Shown here piece after piece: positions 7,875 to 16,499 of a stretch of 47,370 nt of DNA. A program made the position numbers and the translations under genes. Source of the DNA: Magnetospira sp. (lineage in GTDB: Bacteria; Pseudomonadota; Alphaproteobacteria; Rhodospirillales; Magnetospiraceae); assembly GCA_028282245.1 (NCBI GenBank), contig JANQIL010000056.1, forward strand, positions 1 to 47,370, given 5' to 3'. Numbering within the stretch: position 1 is the first letter of the stretch; each line of letters opens with the position of its first letter. The notes beneath the pieces were generated by a model. That model saw only the letters and a program-made list of their open reading frames with translations, was not told the DNA's origin and did not search any database.

Positions 7875-7961
7875 ATGAAGCGTCAAAAAGTCTGGATCAA
7901 GGTCCTGTCGAAAGAGGACAAGCGCGCGATCGAGACCGAGGGATTGGTCCAGCCGCATTGA
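7875..7961 (+). CDS. 28-residue ORF translationally coupled to the SWIM protein
   Basis: A short frame, MKRQKVWIKVLSKEDKRAI followed by ETEGLVQPH, ends in TGA that overlaps the TTG start of the downstream SWIM gene (ATTGA junction at 7957-7961). It is strongly basic in its first half. The overlap suggests translational coupling, so it may be a leader, a very small protein, or what is left of a longer gene that has suffered internal deletion. The function is unknown and no family was recognised with confidence. Confidence 0.4.
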   Translation: MKRQKVWIKVLSKEDKRAIETEGLVQPH

Positions 7962-9688
7962 CCAGGAAATCCGCCGAACCGCCGCGTTTCGACGTCGCCA
8001 CCCTGCGACGACTGGCCGGAGACAAGGTCTTCGCGCGCGGCGAGGCCTATCATCGCGACGGCCGGGTGGAGATCCTGGCGGCGGACTCCGGGCGGGTCCT
8101 GGCCCGGGTGTCGGGCGGCGAGGATTACCGGACGGAACTGGTCGGTGCCGGGATACGGATCGGCGGGGCCTGCGACTGCCCGGCCTTCGCCGACTGGGGG
8201 TTCTGCAAGCATCTGGTGGCGACCGCCCTGGCCGCCAACGCGGCCGGAACCGAGGGCGTGGCGGCCCCCGAGCCTCCGTTGGAACGCATCCGCCGCCACC
8301 TGCAAAACCTGGATATCGACACCCTGGTCTCGATCCTCGTCGATCTGGCGGAGCGCGATCCAGTGCTCCAGCGTCGTCTCGACCTGACGTCGGCGGTGGC
8401 GGACGAGGACGACGCGGCCCTGGAACGTCGGATCCGCAAGGCCATCGACGCGGCTACCCGGACGCGGGGGTTCGTCGACTACGAACGGGTTCCCCGGTGG
8501 GCGTCGGGGGTCGAATCCGTTCTCGACGCGATTGCCGACCTGGCGGAAGGGCCCCGCGCGGCGCTGGCCCTGCCGCTGATCGGACGCGCGCTGGCGCGGA
8601 TCGAATCGGCGCTCAACGAGGTGGACGATTCCGACGGTCGGGTCGGCGGCCTGCTGGAGCGGTCCCGCGACATTCACCTCGCCGCCTGCCGGGCGATCCG
8701 GCCCGAACCGCTCGCCCTGGCCAGCGATCTGTTCGAACGCGAGATGACGGGATCCTGGGGCACGTTTTACGGCGCGGCGCATCTTTACGCCGAGGTGCTG
8801 GGCGAGGCCGGACTGTCCGAATACCGCCGCCTGGCCGGGGCGGCATGGGAAACCATCCCGTCGTGCCACGCCGGCCGCCGAACCACCGATGAGCATGCCG
8901 TCGAGCGCAGGCGCCTTGCCGGGATGCTCGATTTCTTTGCCGAACGCGACGGCGACGTGGCGGCCCGCATCGCGCTCAGGGCCAGGGACCTCTCCTCGCC
9001 ATGGCAATACCTCGAACTGGCGCGATTCTGCGCGGAGCAAGGCCGCGCGGCGGAGGCCCTGCGCTGGGCCGAGGACGGGCTGTGGCAGTTCGAGGACGAT
9101 CGGCCGGACCGGCGGCTGGTGGCGTTCACCGTCGACCTTTTGCGCCGGGCCGGGCGCGACAGCGAGTCTCTGGAGCTGCTGTGGCGGAGCTTCACGCGCG
9201 CCCCGGACCTCGACCTCTACCGACAGCTTCGCGAGGCCGGCGGTGCCGAGACCCGCGACCGGGCGCTTGAGTTCCTACGGAACGACCTGTCCGGATCCCG
9301 GCCGCGCGCGCGCCCGCGCGGGACGGCCGACCTTCTGATCCAGGCGTTGACGGAGGAGGCGATGTTCGCCGAGGCCTGGACGATGGCGCGGGGTCACGAC
9401 CCGTCGGAACACGTTGTCGACTCCCTGGCCCTGGCCAGCGAGGCGACCCATCCGGCGGAGGCCCTGACGGCGCACGCCGCCCACGTCGAGCGGCTGGTGT
9501 CGGCCGGCGGAAATGCCAACTACGCGGCCGCCTATAACCTGCTCGTCCGCATGGCGCGCCTGCGCCCGGCGTCCGCGCAGGCCGCCCATGTGGCGGACCT
9601 GAAGGCCCGCTTCCGGGCCAAGCGGAACTTCATGAAGCTGCTGCGCGACGGCGATTGCGGCGTGCCTCACGGTGATCCGAAACCGTAG
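7958..9688 (+). CDS. SWIM zinc-finger protein with DUF6880-like helical repeat region
   Basis: A protein of 576 residues if started at TTG 7958, where translation couples to the stop of the 28-codon ORF. The SWIM motif, CxC-x8-CxH, is clear at Cys72, Cys74, Cys83 and His85 (CDCPAFADWGFCKH). It sits after a small N-terminal beta-rich region (FARGEAYHRDGRVE) and is expected to bind zinc and DNA or protein. The rest, from about residue 105, is an alpha-helical Ala/Arg/Leu-rich repeat region of the type often annotated DUF6880 in such proteins. Longer in-frame starts upstream give proline/arginine-rich sequence that looks untranslated. The biological role is unknown. Confidence 0.8.
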   Translation: MTRKSAEPPRFDVATLRRLAGDKVFARGEAYHRDGRVEILAADSGRVLARVSGGEDYRTELVGAGIRIGGACDCPAFADWGFCKHLVATALAANAAGTEGVAAPEPPLERIRRHLQNLDIDTLVSILVDLAERDPVLQRRLDLTSAVADEDDAALERRIRKAIDAATRTRGFVDYERVPRWASGVESVLDAIADLAEGPRAALALPLIGRALARIESALNEVDDSDGRVGGLLERSRDIHLAACRAIRPEPLALASDLFEREMTGSWGTFYGAAHLYAEVLGEAGLSEYRRLAGAAWETIPSCHAGRRTTDEHAVERRRLAGMLDFFAERDGDVAARIALRARDLSSPWQYLELARFCAEQGRAAEALRWAEDGLWQFEDDRPDRRLVAFTVDLLRRAGRDSESLELLWRSFTRAPDLDLYRQLREAGGAETRDRALEFLRNDLSGSRPRARPRGTADLLIQALTEEAMFAEAWTMARGHDPSEHVVDSLALASEATHPAEALTAHAAHVERLVSAGGNANYAAAYNLLVRMARLRPASAQAAHVADLKARFRAKRNFMKLLRDGDCGVPHGDPKP

Positions 9689-9865
9689 CGTCGCACGGAC
9701 GGACACGTTCCCTGCTTTCCAGGTCGTCGAACGGGGGTTTTGGCTGCGTCTGGTGGAGCGCCGCGCGGTCCTCGGGCGTCGGGCCCCGAGCCTGCTGCGC
9801 CACCCCATGGCCGCGATCCGCCGGATCGCCTCCTCGGCGAGGGGAAACCACGTGTGCGTCCGGAC

Positions 9866-10402
9866 TCACCGCGCCGGGATCACCGTCGTCGGCATCGCGC
9901 CGCCCCGACCAGGGCGCTCCATCGCCGGGGGGCCGCCGCTGACGGCCTGCCTCGGCGCCACGGTGATGTTGATCTCGGAACCACGCAAGGTGCCCTCGGT
10001 GATCTGGATGGTTGCCACGCGGCCGTTCAGAACATAGGTAAGCACGCTTTCCGAGGAGCGCACCATGGTCACCGGCTGCCAGCCGAATCCGGGCATCTCC
10101 TGCTTAAAGAAATCGAACGCTCCGGACGGCGGATGGCCGGAGGATAGAACGAGACGACCGTACCATCCGGAATCGCCGCCGAACACCAACGTGCGGTCGA
10201 CCTCCATGTCGGATCGCGATGGCACCGGGATGTCCGGAAACTGAGTGAACGAGGGCTCCACCCGCAGGGACTTGCCCTCGCGGTCGCCGGATGCATTGGT
10301 GGACGACGCGCTGGTGCTCAGGCTGCTGGAGCAGCCGGCGCAGGCGATGGCGCCAAGGAGGGCGGGCAGCACGGCGGCGCGGCGACATCGGGCCAAAGGC
10401 AT
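9866..10402 (-). CDS. Hypothetical lipoprotein
   Basis: A 178-residue protein starting MPLARCRRAAVLPALLGAI, with a lipoprotein signal peptide and lipobox-like CAGC ending at Cys24. A Ser/Thr-rich linker follows, then a globular region with VPSRSDMEVDRTLVFGG, GWYGRLVL, FDFFKQEMPGFGW and a beta-rich end (VATIQITEGTLRGSEINITV). It is probably anchored in a membrane facing the periplasm. No function is recognised. An in-frame extension upstream to 10573 is low-complexity and was not used. It is convergent with the SWIM gene, across a 177-bp gap in which no gene is seen. Confidence 0.75.
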   Translation of the reverse strand: MPLARCRRAAVLPALLGAIACAGCSSSLSTSASSTNASGDREGKSLRVEPSFTQFPDIPVPSRSDMEVDRTLVFGGDSGWYGRLVLSSGHPPSGAFDFFKQEMPGFGWQPVTMVRSSESVLTYVLNGRVATIQITEGTLRGSEINITVAPRQAVSGGPPAMERPGRGGAMPTTVIPAR

Positions 10403-11092
10403 GGCGGGGCGGTCTCCGATCGTGATGGCGAGCGAACGCCCATCTATACCATTCGGGCCTGGCCGGGCCAAGCAACCAGCCGCCCCGCGGCGGCGGCGCC
10501 AAATGAACGGTTGAGAGGGCGATGGGGTGGGCGGTGACCCGGGGTCCGTTGCGAATCGACGTGAATGGATCACTGGCGGGACATCGCGCCTGGACGGATT
10601 CAGCCGACCGAGTCGACGAACAGGGGGGGGGAGCGAAAGAGTACTCCGAGCGAACGCCGAAGCGGAATTTACACGGATATTACCACCATGCCTTTATGCT
10701 ATACAGTTGATTCATTTTAACGTTTCTCGCCAACCATCAAAAGTATCATGCCGTCGAAAGCGAAAGTTCTCGTGGCGTCCGCCTGAACATCGCCCGTTGT
10801 GTATTAGGAAAAGCTTTCCAAAAAACGGCAAGGCCCCCTCTGTCCTTTCGCCTTCATCCCGTCGATGGGCGCTCCGGCCGCCGTCGGCGGCGTCACGGCC
10901 GGTCGATGGGGGTGTTTGTTTTCCCGTTGCTTTCCGCCGATGATGGCCGCGATGGCGCGCCGTCGTCCCAAACGCGCGCGGGAGGCCCGTTTCGCGGTCG
11001 GTGAAGGGGAGACAACCATGAGCTTTTCTGCGAAACTCTCACAATAAGTAGAGTCTCGTGCCGCCAGCGCGGTCTTGTAACGTATCTAGACG
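10403..11092. other. 690-bp gene-free region upstream of the sensor kinase gene
   Basis: No convincing protein gene is seen; the open frames here have codon patterns unlike their neighbours. Notable items are a run of G at about 10622-10630, an AT-rich patch at 10670-10780 with a possible extended -10 (TATGCTATAC, about 10697), and a nine-codon frame ATG 11018 to TAA 11047 (MSFSAKLSQ) preceded by GGGGAG. The last looks like a short leader peptide about 45 bases before the kinase start. No tRNA or known riboswitch was recognised. Confidence 0.4.
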
Positions 11093-12862
11093 ATGAAGCA
11101 AAACAAAGCCAAGAGCCACCATCAGTCTCCGCGCCTTATAATCGGCGGATTTTCGATGATACTCGTTCTGATGGTTGTTCTGGCGACCGCCGCGTCTCGG
11201 ATCAACGTTAATCTGGCCGATCTCACCGACAAGATTTACCGGCATCCCCTGACGGTCAGCAACGCGGTTTTGGAGGCCAACGCCAGCATCATCTCGATAC
11301 ATCGGCACATGAAGGAGGTTGCTCACGCGCGAAGCGCCGAGGAACTGGAAAACGACGTCCGGGCCATCAAGCAGCACGAAGCCGAGGTTCATGGGCGCTT
11401 CGACATCATTTCCGAACGATTCCTTGGCGAAAAAATCAAAATCCAGTCGGCCCGCGAGGCTTTCATCGAATGGGAATCCATTGCGAACGAGGTCATCGAG
11501 CGGGCTCGGCTCGGCCGGTTCGACATGGCGGCCGAGATCGTGGAGACAAGGGGTGCCCAGCACGTCATCCTGCTGACGTCGAGAATGAACGCGTTGACCG
11601 ATTTCGCCCGCGGCAAGGCCTCGCAGTTTCTGGCCGAAAGCAAGCACCAGAAATTTTTGAGTCAGGCATTTCTATACAGCCTCATGGTTGCGGTGGTCGC
11701 GATCGGCGGGGTCATCGCCGTTTTCGTGGTGATCGGCGTTCGCCGGTCGGAGGAGGAGCTTCGTAACGGTCGCGAACGGATCGAGATCTTGCTCGCGTCG
11801 ACGGCCGAGGCGATCTACGGGATCGACCTCGACGGCAACTGCACGTTTGCCAATCCGGCGTGCCTGAAAATGATTGGCCGGCAAGGCGAGTCCGAGATTC
11901 TCGGGGCGAACGTCCACGATCTGATCCATCACACGAGGCCGGACGGGTCTCCCTATCCGAGGGAAGAGTGCCCGATTCATCAGGCCTTTTCCGAGGGAAT
12001 GCGGATGCACAGCGACCAAGAGGTTTTTTGGCGCGCGGATGGCACCTCGTTTTCCGTCGAACACACCTATCGTCCCATCTACAAGGACGGCGCGATCGCC
12101 GGCGCCGTGTGCACCTTCACGGATATCTCCGAGCGCAAGCAGGCCGAACTGGAGATGAAACGCAAGAGCGCGCTGCTGGAAAGCTCGAACACGGAGTTGC
12201 GCCAGTTCGCGTACGTCGCCTCGCACGACCTTCAGGAACCGCTTCGCATGGTGGCCAGCTATCTGCAACTGCTGGAATGGCGGTATGCCGGCGCACTGGA
12301 CGACGACGCGCGCACATACATCGGGTTCGCGGTTGACGGCGCCAAGCGGATGAGCACGCTGATCCGTGATATTCTTCAGTATTCGCGGATCGAAACCCAT
12401 GGCGAGCCGCTCGCCAACACGGATTCCGGGCAGGCCATCCGCAACGCGCTCGCCAACTTGCAGTCCCTCGCGACCGAGGTGGAGGCGGTGGTGACGTTCG
12501 ACGATCTGCCGAGCGTCAGGGCGGATGCGCCCCAACTCGCCCAACTGTTTCAGAACTTGGTGGGCAATGCCCTCAAATACCACGCCCCCGACCGCAATCC
12601 GGAAATCCACATCCGTGCCGAAAGATCGAAGGGAACGGTCACCTTCCAGGTCCGCGACAACGGAATCGGGATCGAGCGGCAGTATTTCGAGCGCATTTTC
12701 AAGGCCTTCAAGCGCCTCCACGGAAAGGAGGAGTTCGACGGCACCGGCATCGGCCTGGCCATCTGCAAGAAGATCGTCGAGCGGCACGGGGGGCGCATAT
12801 GGGTCGAAAGCGAGCCGGGCAAGGGCAGCACGTTCTACTTCACTTTGCCGGCCGCGACGTGA
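11093..12862 (+). CDS. Membrane-bound PAS-domain sensor histidine kinase (orphan)
   Basis: A 589-residue sensor kinase. It has two membrane segments (about 15-34 and 191-216) flanking a periplasmic helical bundle (35-190) of the 4HB/CHASE3-like kind. A PAS domain follows (about 225-347, ending FTDISERKQAE). The HisKA domain carries the phosphoacceptor His378 in SHDLQEPLR. The ATPase domain has N-box Asn488/Asn492 (FQNLVGNALK), G1 DNGIGIE at 522-528 and G2 GTGIGLAICKK at 550-560. The HDLQEPLR form is typical of the phytochrome-like kinase class. No response regulator gene is adjacent, so its partner is elsewhere. No strong ribosome site precedes ATG 11093. Confidence 0.93.
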   Translation: MKQNKAKSHHQSPRLIIGGFSMILVLMVVLATAASRINVNLADLTDKIYRHPLTVSNAVLEANASIISIHRHMKEVAHARSAEELENDVRAIKQHEAEVHGRFDIISERFLGEKIKIQSAREAFIEWESIANEVIERARLGRFDMAAEIVETRGAQHVILLTSRMNALTDFARGKASQFLAESKHQKFLSQAFLYSLMVAVVAIGGVIAVFVVIGVRRSEEELRNGRERIEILLASTAEAIYGIDLDGNCTFANPACLKMIGRQGESEILGANVHDLIHHTRPDGSPYPREECPIHQAFSEGMRMHSDQEVFWRADGTSFSVEHTYRPIYKDGAIAGAVCTFTDISERKQAELEMKRKSALLESSNTELRQFAYVASHDLQEPLRMVASYLQLLEWRYAGALDDDARTYIGFAVDGAKRMSTLIRDILQYSRIETHGEPLANTDSGQAIRNALANLQSLATEVEAVVTFDDLPSVRADAPQLAQLFQNLVGNALKYHAPDRNPEIHIRAERSKGTVTFQVRDNGIGIERQYFERIFKAFKRLHGKEEFDGTGIGLAICKKIVERHGGRIWVESEPGKGSTFYFTLPAAT

Positions 12863-12874
12863 CCGGCCGGGACG

Positions 12875-13067
12875 CTAGTGGTTCGATGCCAACGGATGAG
12901 TCCCATCCGTTGGCTGAATCGAACCACCAGATCAATAGCTTAGTGGATCGACCGATCCAAAGCTTGGCACCCAAGCGTTGGATCCGATCCACTAGTGGTT
13001 CGATGCCAACGGATGAGTCCCATCCGTTGGCTGAATCGAACCACCAGATCAATAGCTTAGTGGATCG
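12875..13067. repeat. Nested palindromic repeat: two identical 76-bp copies with a 41-bp spacer
   Basis: Bases 12875-12950 and 12992-13067 are identical (76 bp), giving a period of 117 bp. Each copy folds on itself: TGGTTCGAT + GCCAACGGATG pairs with its complement a few bases later, interrupted only by a three-base bulge. The 41-bp spacer (12951-12991) is a second hairpin, GATCCAA..GCTTGG / CCAAGC..TTGGATC with one mismatch. TAGTGGATCG at the end of copy 1 also pairs with CGATCCACTA across the spacer. It lies between the convergent kinase and bcp genes and could act as a bidirectional terminator or a REP/BIME-like mobile palindrome. Confidence 0.9.
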
Positions 13068-13162
13068 GCCCGAGACATGATGCCGAACAACCACCACGGC
13101 CGGCGGAAAAACCGTTTCCGCCCGGGCGTCGTCGTTGGAGAAAAACACCGATTTCGGGCTGG

Positions 13163-13633
13163 CTACGCCAGTTCGCGCGCCGCGTCGAGCACCTCGGCCA
13201 CGTGTCCCGGCACCTTGACCTTGCGCCATGCCCTGGCGACCCTGCCCTCGCCGTCGATCAGGAAGGTGGAGCGCTCGATGCCCATGTAGGTCTTGCCGTA
13301 CATGCTCTTTTCCTTCCACACCCCGAACGCCTCGCAGAGCCCGTCGTTCTCGTCGGACAGCAGCGGGAACGGCAGGTCGTGCTTCTTTTTGAAGGAATCG
13401 TGCTTCTTGACCGGGTCCTTGGACACTCCGACCACCGCCGCCCCGGCCGCCTCGAACTCGCCCATCGCGTCGCGGAACGCCTCGGCCTGCTTGGTGCAGC
13501 CGGACGTCAGGTCCTTCGGATAGAAGTACAGTACCAGCGTCCTGCCGCGCAGGTCGGACAGCGACAGGGTGCCGCCGCCGTCGGTCGGCAGGGTCATGTC
13601 GGGAACCGTCTGGCCTTCATCGATCGGCGTCAT
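13163..13633 (-). CDS. bcp: Thiol peroxidase Bcp/PrxQ (peroxiredoxin)
   Basis: A 156-residue peroxiredoxin of the Bcp/PrxQ class, which reduces hydrogen peroxide and organic hydroperoxides with electrons from thioredoxin. The peroxidatic cysteine is Cys46 in YFYPKDLTSGCTKQA. The family end SMYGKTYMGIERSTFLID is present. The Cys five residues later that serves as resolving partner in E. coli Bcp is absent (Glu51). The only other Cys is Cys100 (GLCEAFGVW), so this is a one-Cys type or uses a distant resolving Cys. ATG 13633 is chosen over an upstream frame extension because it matches the family start. It is a cytoplasmic antioxidant enzyme. Confidence 0.93.
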   Translation of the reverse strand: MTPIDEGQTVPDMTLPTDGGGTLSLSDLRGRTLVLYFYPKDLTSGCTKQAEAFRDAMGEFEAAGAAVVGVSKDPVKKHDSFKKKHDLPFPLLSDENDGLCEAFGVWKEKSMYGKTYMGIERSTFLIDGEGRVARAWRKVKVPGHVAEVLDAARELA

Positions 13634-13707
13634 GGGTCGGAGCCTCCAAGTCAAGGGTCGCGTTCTGACCGTGATATGGGTATCCGGGCGACCGGCGCCA
13701 ACCGGGA

Positions 13708-14289
13708 TCAGGGTTTGTACATCCTCTGGCGCGCATCGGCCTCCGGCCTCCGCAGCACCCGCTCGGATTCCGGCTTTTGCAGCTCGCCATGCAGGTAGCG
13801 GGCCCGGTCGAGGACGCTGGAGGGCGCCTCCGAGTAATGCAGCAACCGCTCGATCCAGCCCGGCCCCTCGGCCAATTCGCGGTCGGCGCGGATGGATCGC
13901 AGATAATCGTCCAGGGCCTCCGCGTGGCGGCCCTGGCGGTCGCGCAGGATGCCCCGGTTGGCATAGGCGGCGGCCAGGGCGCCGCGCCCGGTCGGATCGT
14001 CGGGCGCCAGGGTCGCGTCGAGCCGCGCGATGGTGTCGGTGAGCAGGCTCTCCGCCTCGCCATGGCGTTCGAGGCCGATCAGCGCCGCCGCCTTGCCGAG
14101 CAGCGCGCCCCGATGCAGGGGCGCCTCCGCCAGGGCGCGGTCGAAGGCCGCGATGGCGGCCTCGAATCGGCGGTCGGACAGCCTCAAATCGCCCTCGCGC
14201 ACCGCGTGATCGCCGGGCACCCGATTGCCGATCACGTCCATCACGGCGCCCACCGCCAGGGCGCCCAGCGACAGGACGACGATCACCAT
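13708..14289 (-). CDS. TPR-repeat protein with N-terminal membrane anchor
   Basis: A 193-residue protein. It has a hydrophobic N-terminal segment (residues 1-20, MVIVVLSLGALAVGAVMDVI), then tetratricopeptide-like helical pairs with Ala/Leu-rich spacing (FEAAIAAFDRALAEAPLHRGALLG; AAAYANRGILRDRQGRHAEALDDYLRSI). It is probably membrane-tethered with the repeats serving as a protein-binding surface. A TTG at 14319 overlapping the symporter stop (TTGA) would add ten residues and couple translation; ATG 14289 is used here. It follows the sodium:solute symporter gene by 26 bases and may assist it, but no partner can be named. Confidence 0.75.
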   Translation of the reverse strand: MVIVVLSLGALAVGAVMDVIGNRVPGDHAVREGDLRLSDRRFEAAIAAFDRALAEAPLHRGALLGKAAALIGLERHGEAESLLTDTIARLDATLAPDDPTGRGALAAAYANRGILRDRQGRHAEALDDYLRSIRADRELAEGPGWIERLLHYSEAPSSVLDRARYLHGELQKPESERVLRRPEADARQRMYKP

Positions 14290-14315
14290 CAGGAACCGGC
14301 TCGGCGGGTCGGCGC

Positions 14316-16301
14316 TCAACGGTTCGACGCCGACGGCTCCATGTCCAGGAAGCCGTCGCCGAAGTCGTCGGTCAATGCCTCCACCTCGCGCGCCGGGACG
14401 GTCGACATCTCCATCTTGTAGGCCAGGAACCACATCATTCCGACGCCCAGGCCCCAGAACAGGATCTGCCAGGCCCAGATGGACGGGATGCCGAATGTCC
14501 AGCCCTCGATACCGGCGTCCGGTGCCCCGAACAGGTCGTTGCCGAACACCGCGCCGGGTCCGATGGCGAAGAACAGCCAGGCGACGGCGAGGAGCCAGGC
14601 CAGCGGCACCAGCTTGCGCTTGTCCAGCGGCAGCGCCGCGTGGGCACGCAGGAAATCGTGATATTTCATCCGATGGGCGCGCTCGCCGGCGTCCTGGGTC
14701 AGGGCCGACACCGTGAGGCAGACCAGCAGGTTGAAGGCCATCCCCCAGCCGGCCGAGTGAATGGTCAGCGGCCAGCGCCCCCACGGCGGGTCGAGGCCCA
14801 GCAGGGCGAACAGTTGCAGCCCGAAATCCTCGGTCAGGCTGACCGCCAGCAGGCCGGCGGCAAGCCCCCAGGTGGCGCCGGCGCGGGTGATCCAGGGGAA
14901 CCAGGTGACCCCGGCCAGGGACGGCCACATCTGGAATCCGAAGGCCACCGCGAGACCGCCCAGCAGGACCAGGGCGTCGGTCGACAGCGTAGCGACGATC
15001 AGCGCCGACAGGACGATCGTCAGCACCCCGATGCGGCCGAACAGCTTCTGGGTGGTGTGGCTGGCCCGGGGATTGAGGTAGCGCTTGTAGAGGTCGCGGG
15101 TCAGCATGCCGCCGGCGGTCGACATGTAGGCGGCGACCGTCGACTGCATGGCGGCCAGGGCGCAGACGGCAAGCAGGCCGACCAGCCACGGCGCGGCGTC
15201 GCCGATCAGATTGATGTAAAGCGGCACCAACTCGTCCTCGGGCCGACCGACCAGATCCGGCAGCAGGGCCGGGATCGCCACGCCCGCGTCGGTCACCGCG
15301 CGATGGGCGTCGGGCATCGCGCCCAGGAGGTTCGCGCCCATCCCCTGGATGGCGGTGAAAAAGATCAGAATGGCCCCGATGCCGAGCGACGACGCCCAGA
15401 CCTGCTGCGGCGCGAAGGGACGCGGGTTGTTGTTGCCGAACGCCCACATGGTGAACGCCGGCGCCGACTGGATCCCCATCATGCCCATCAGGTAGGTGAG
15501 CACCATGACTCCGGTCCACAGGCCGCCGATCGGGGTTTCCTTGCCGAACCCGGCGGTGTACTGGATCACCCCCGGGATCGCGAAGTAGGCGTTGTGGCCG
15601 TCCGCCGTCCTCCCCCAGGGGCCAGCGTCGCCGCGCGCCAGCGCCGCCATCCCTTCCCGAAGGGCCGACCAGCCGCCAACCGCGTCGAGCGCGATCAGGC
15701 CGACGATCACCATCCCGGCGGCCAGCAGCAGGCATTGCACGGTGTCCACGTAGGCCACCGCCCTGAGGCCGCCCGAGGCCACGTAGATCATCACCACGGC
15801 GGAGAGCACCCACATGCCGACGTCGATGGGTATCAGGCCGTCGGAAAGAACGTTGAACAGAAAGCCCGAGGCGCGGAGCTGAATGCCCAGATAGGGGATC
15901 GAGAACAGCAGCGCCACCAGCACGGTGAGGATGCGGATGCCGTCGCCCCGGAAGTAGTCGGCCAGCATCTCGCCCGGCGTTACGTAGCCGTAGCGCTTGC
16001 CGAGCATCCATTGGCGCTTCAGGAACAGCACTCCGGTGAACGGAATGGCGATGGCGTAGAACGAGGCGTAGGCGTACTGGAACCCGTCGCGATAGACCAA
16101 TCCCGGATGGCCCACGAAGGTCCAGCCGGAAAACGACGTGGCGGTGGCGGCGAGGACGAACACCCAGGTCGAAATCTGACGCCCGGCGACGAAGTAATCG
16201 CTCGCCGTCTTGGCCCGCCGGGCGCCGCGCACGCCCCAGAACATGCAATAGGCCCAATACAGGCCCACGAAGGCGAACAGCCAGTAGATCTTTTCCGCCA
16301 T
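14316..16301 (-). CDS. Sodium:solute symporter family protein (SSS)
   Basis: A 661-residue polytopic membrane protein with SSS-family features: SDYFVAGRQISTWVFVLAATATSFSGWTF near the N-terminus (TM1-2, sodium-site region), TPGEMLADYF, YVDTVQCLLLAAGM and the STVAAYMSTAGGMLTRDLYKRY region typical of these transporters. About 13 membrane segments are evident, with a soluble acidic C-terminal tail. It would import an organic solute with Na+; the substrate is not determinable. The ATG at 16301 is preferred, as the upstream extension is not hydrophobic or conserved. It is divergent from the CBS/DUF294 gene, an association seen in many bacteria with acetate-permease-like members. Confidence 0.9.
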   Translation of the reverse strand: MAEKIYWLFAFVGLYWAYCMFWGVRGARRAKTASDYFVAGRQISTWVFVLAATATSFSGWTFVGHPGLVYRDGFQYAYASFYAIAIPFTGVLFLKRQWMLGKRYGYVTPGEMLADYFRGDGIRILTVLVALLFSIPYLGIQLRASGFLFNVLSDGLIPIDVGMWVLSAVVMIYVASGGLRAVAYVDTVQCLLLAAGMVIVGLIALDAVGGWSALREGMAALARGDAGPWGRTADGHNAYFAIPGVIQYTAGFGKETPIGGLWTGVMVLTYLMGMMGIQSAPAFTMWAFGNNNPRPFAPQQVWASSLGIGAILIFFTAIQGMGANLLGAMPDAHRAVTDAGVAIPALLPDLVGRPEDELVPLYINLIGDAAPWLVGLLAVCALAAMQSTVAAYMSTAGGMLTRDLYKRYLNPRASHTTQKLFGRIGVLTIVLSALIVATLSTDALVLLGGLAVAFGFQMWPSLAGVTWFPWITRAGATWGLAAGLLAVSLTEDFGLQLFALLGLDPPWGRWPLTIHSAGWGMAFNLLVCLTVSALTQDAGERAHRMKYHDFLRAHAALPLDKRKLVPLAWLLAVAWLFFAIGPGAVFGNDLFGAPDAGIEGWTFGIPSIWAWQILFWGLGVGMMWFLAYKMEMSTVPAREVEALTDDFGDGFLDMEPSASNR

Positions 16302-16499
16302 GGCCCCGGTTCCGCTCCGACGAACCAGTACCTCATAGCACCAACCAACGGCCCGAACAACTCGCGCCAAGCCGCCTGTGGCCGTTCCAACGCACATTCA
16401 AAAAAAATGATGTTGCGGCGCACAAAATGTATTGTCCGACTTGCGGGGGTTGACTAAACTCTCTTGAGTTGGCCAGATTGTGCAAGGAGTATCAGGACC

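Noticed and set aside
10522-11019. Small open frames in the region before the sensor kinase gene
   Set aside because: They overlap each other on both strands, lack ribosome sites and have compositions unlike real genes here.
12875-13067. Possible CRISPR array
   Set aside because: There are only two repeats of 76 bp with one 41-bp spacer that is itself palindromic, and no cas gene is nearby.
13708-16257. 849-codon open frame on the minus strand
   Set aside because: Only its last 193 codons (the TPR protein) look real; the rest runs through the symporter gene in another frame with Arg/Gly-rich nonsense.
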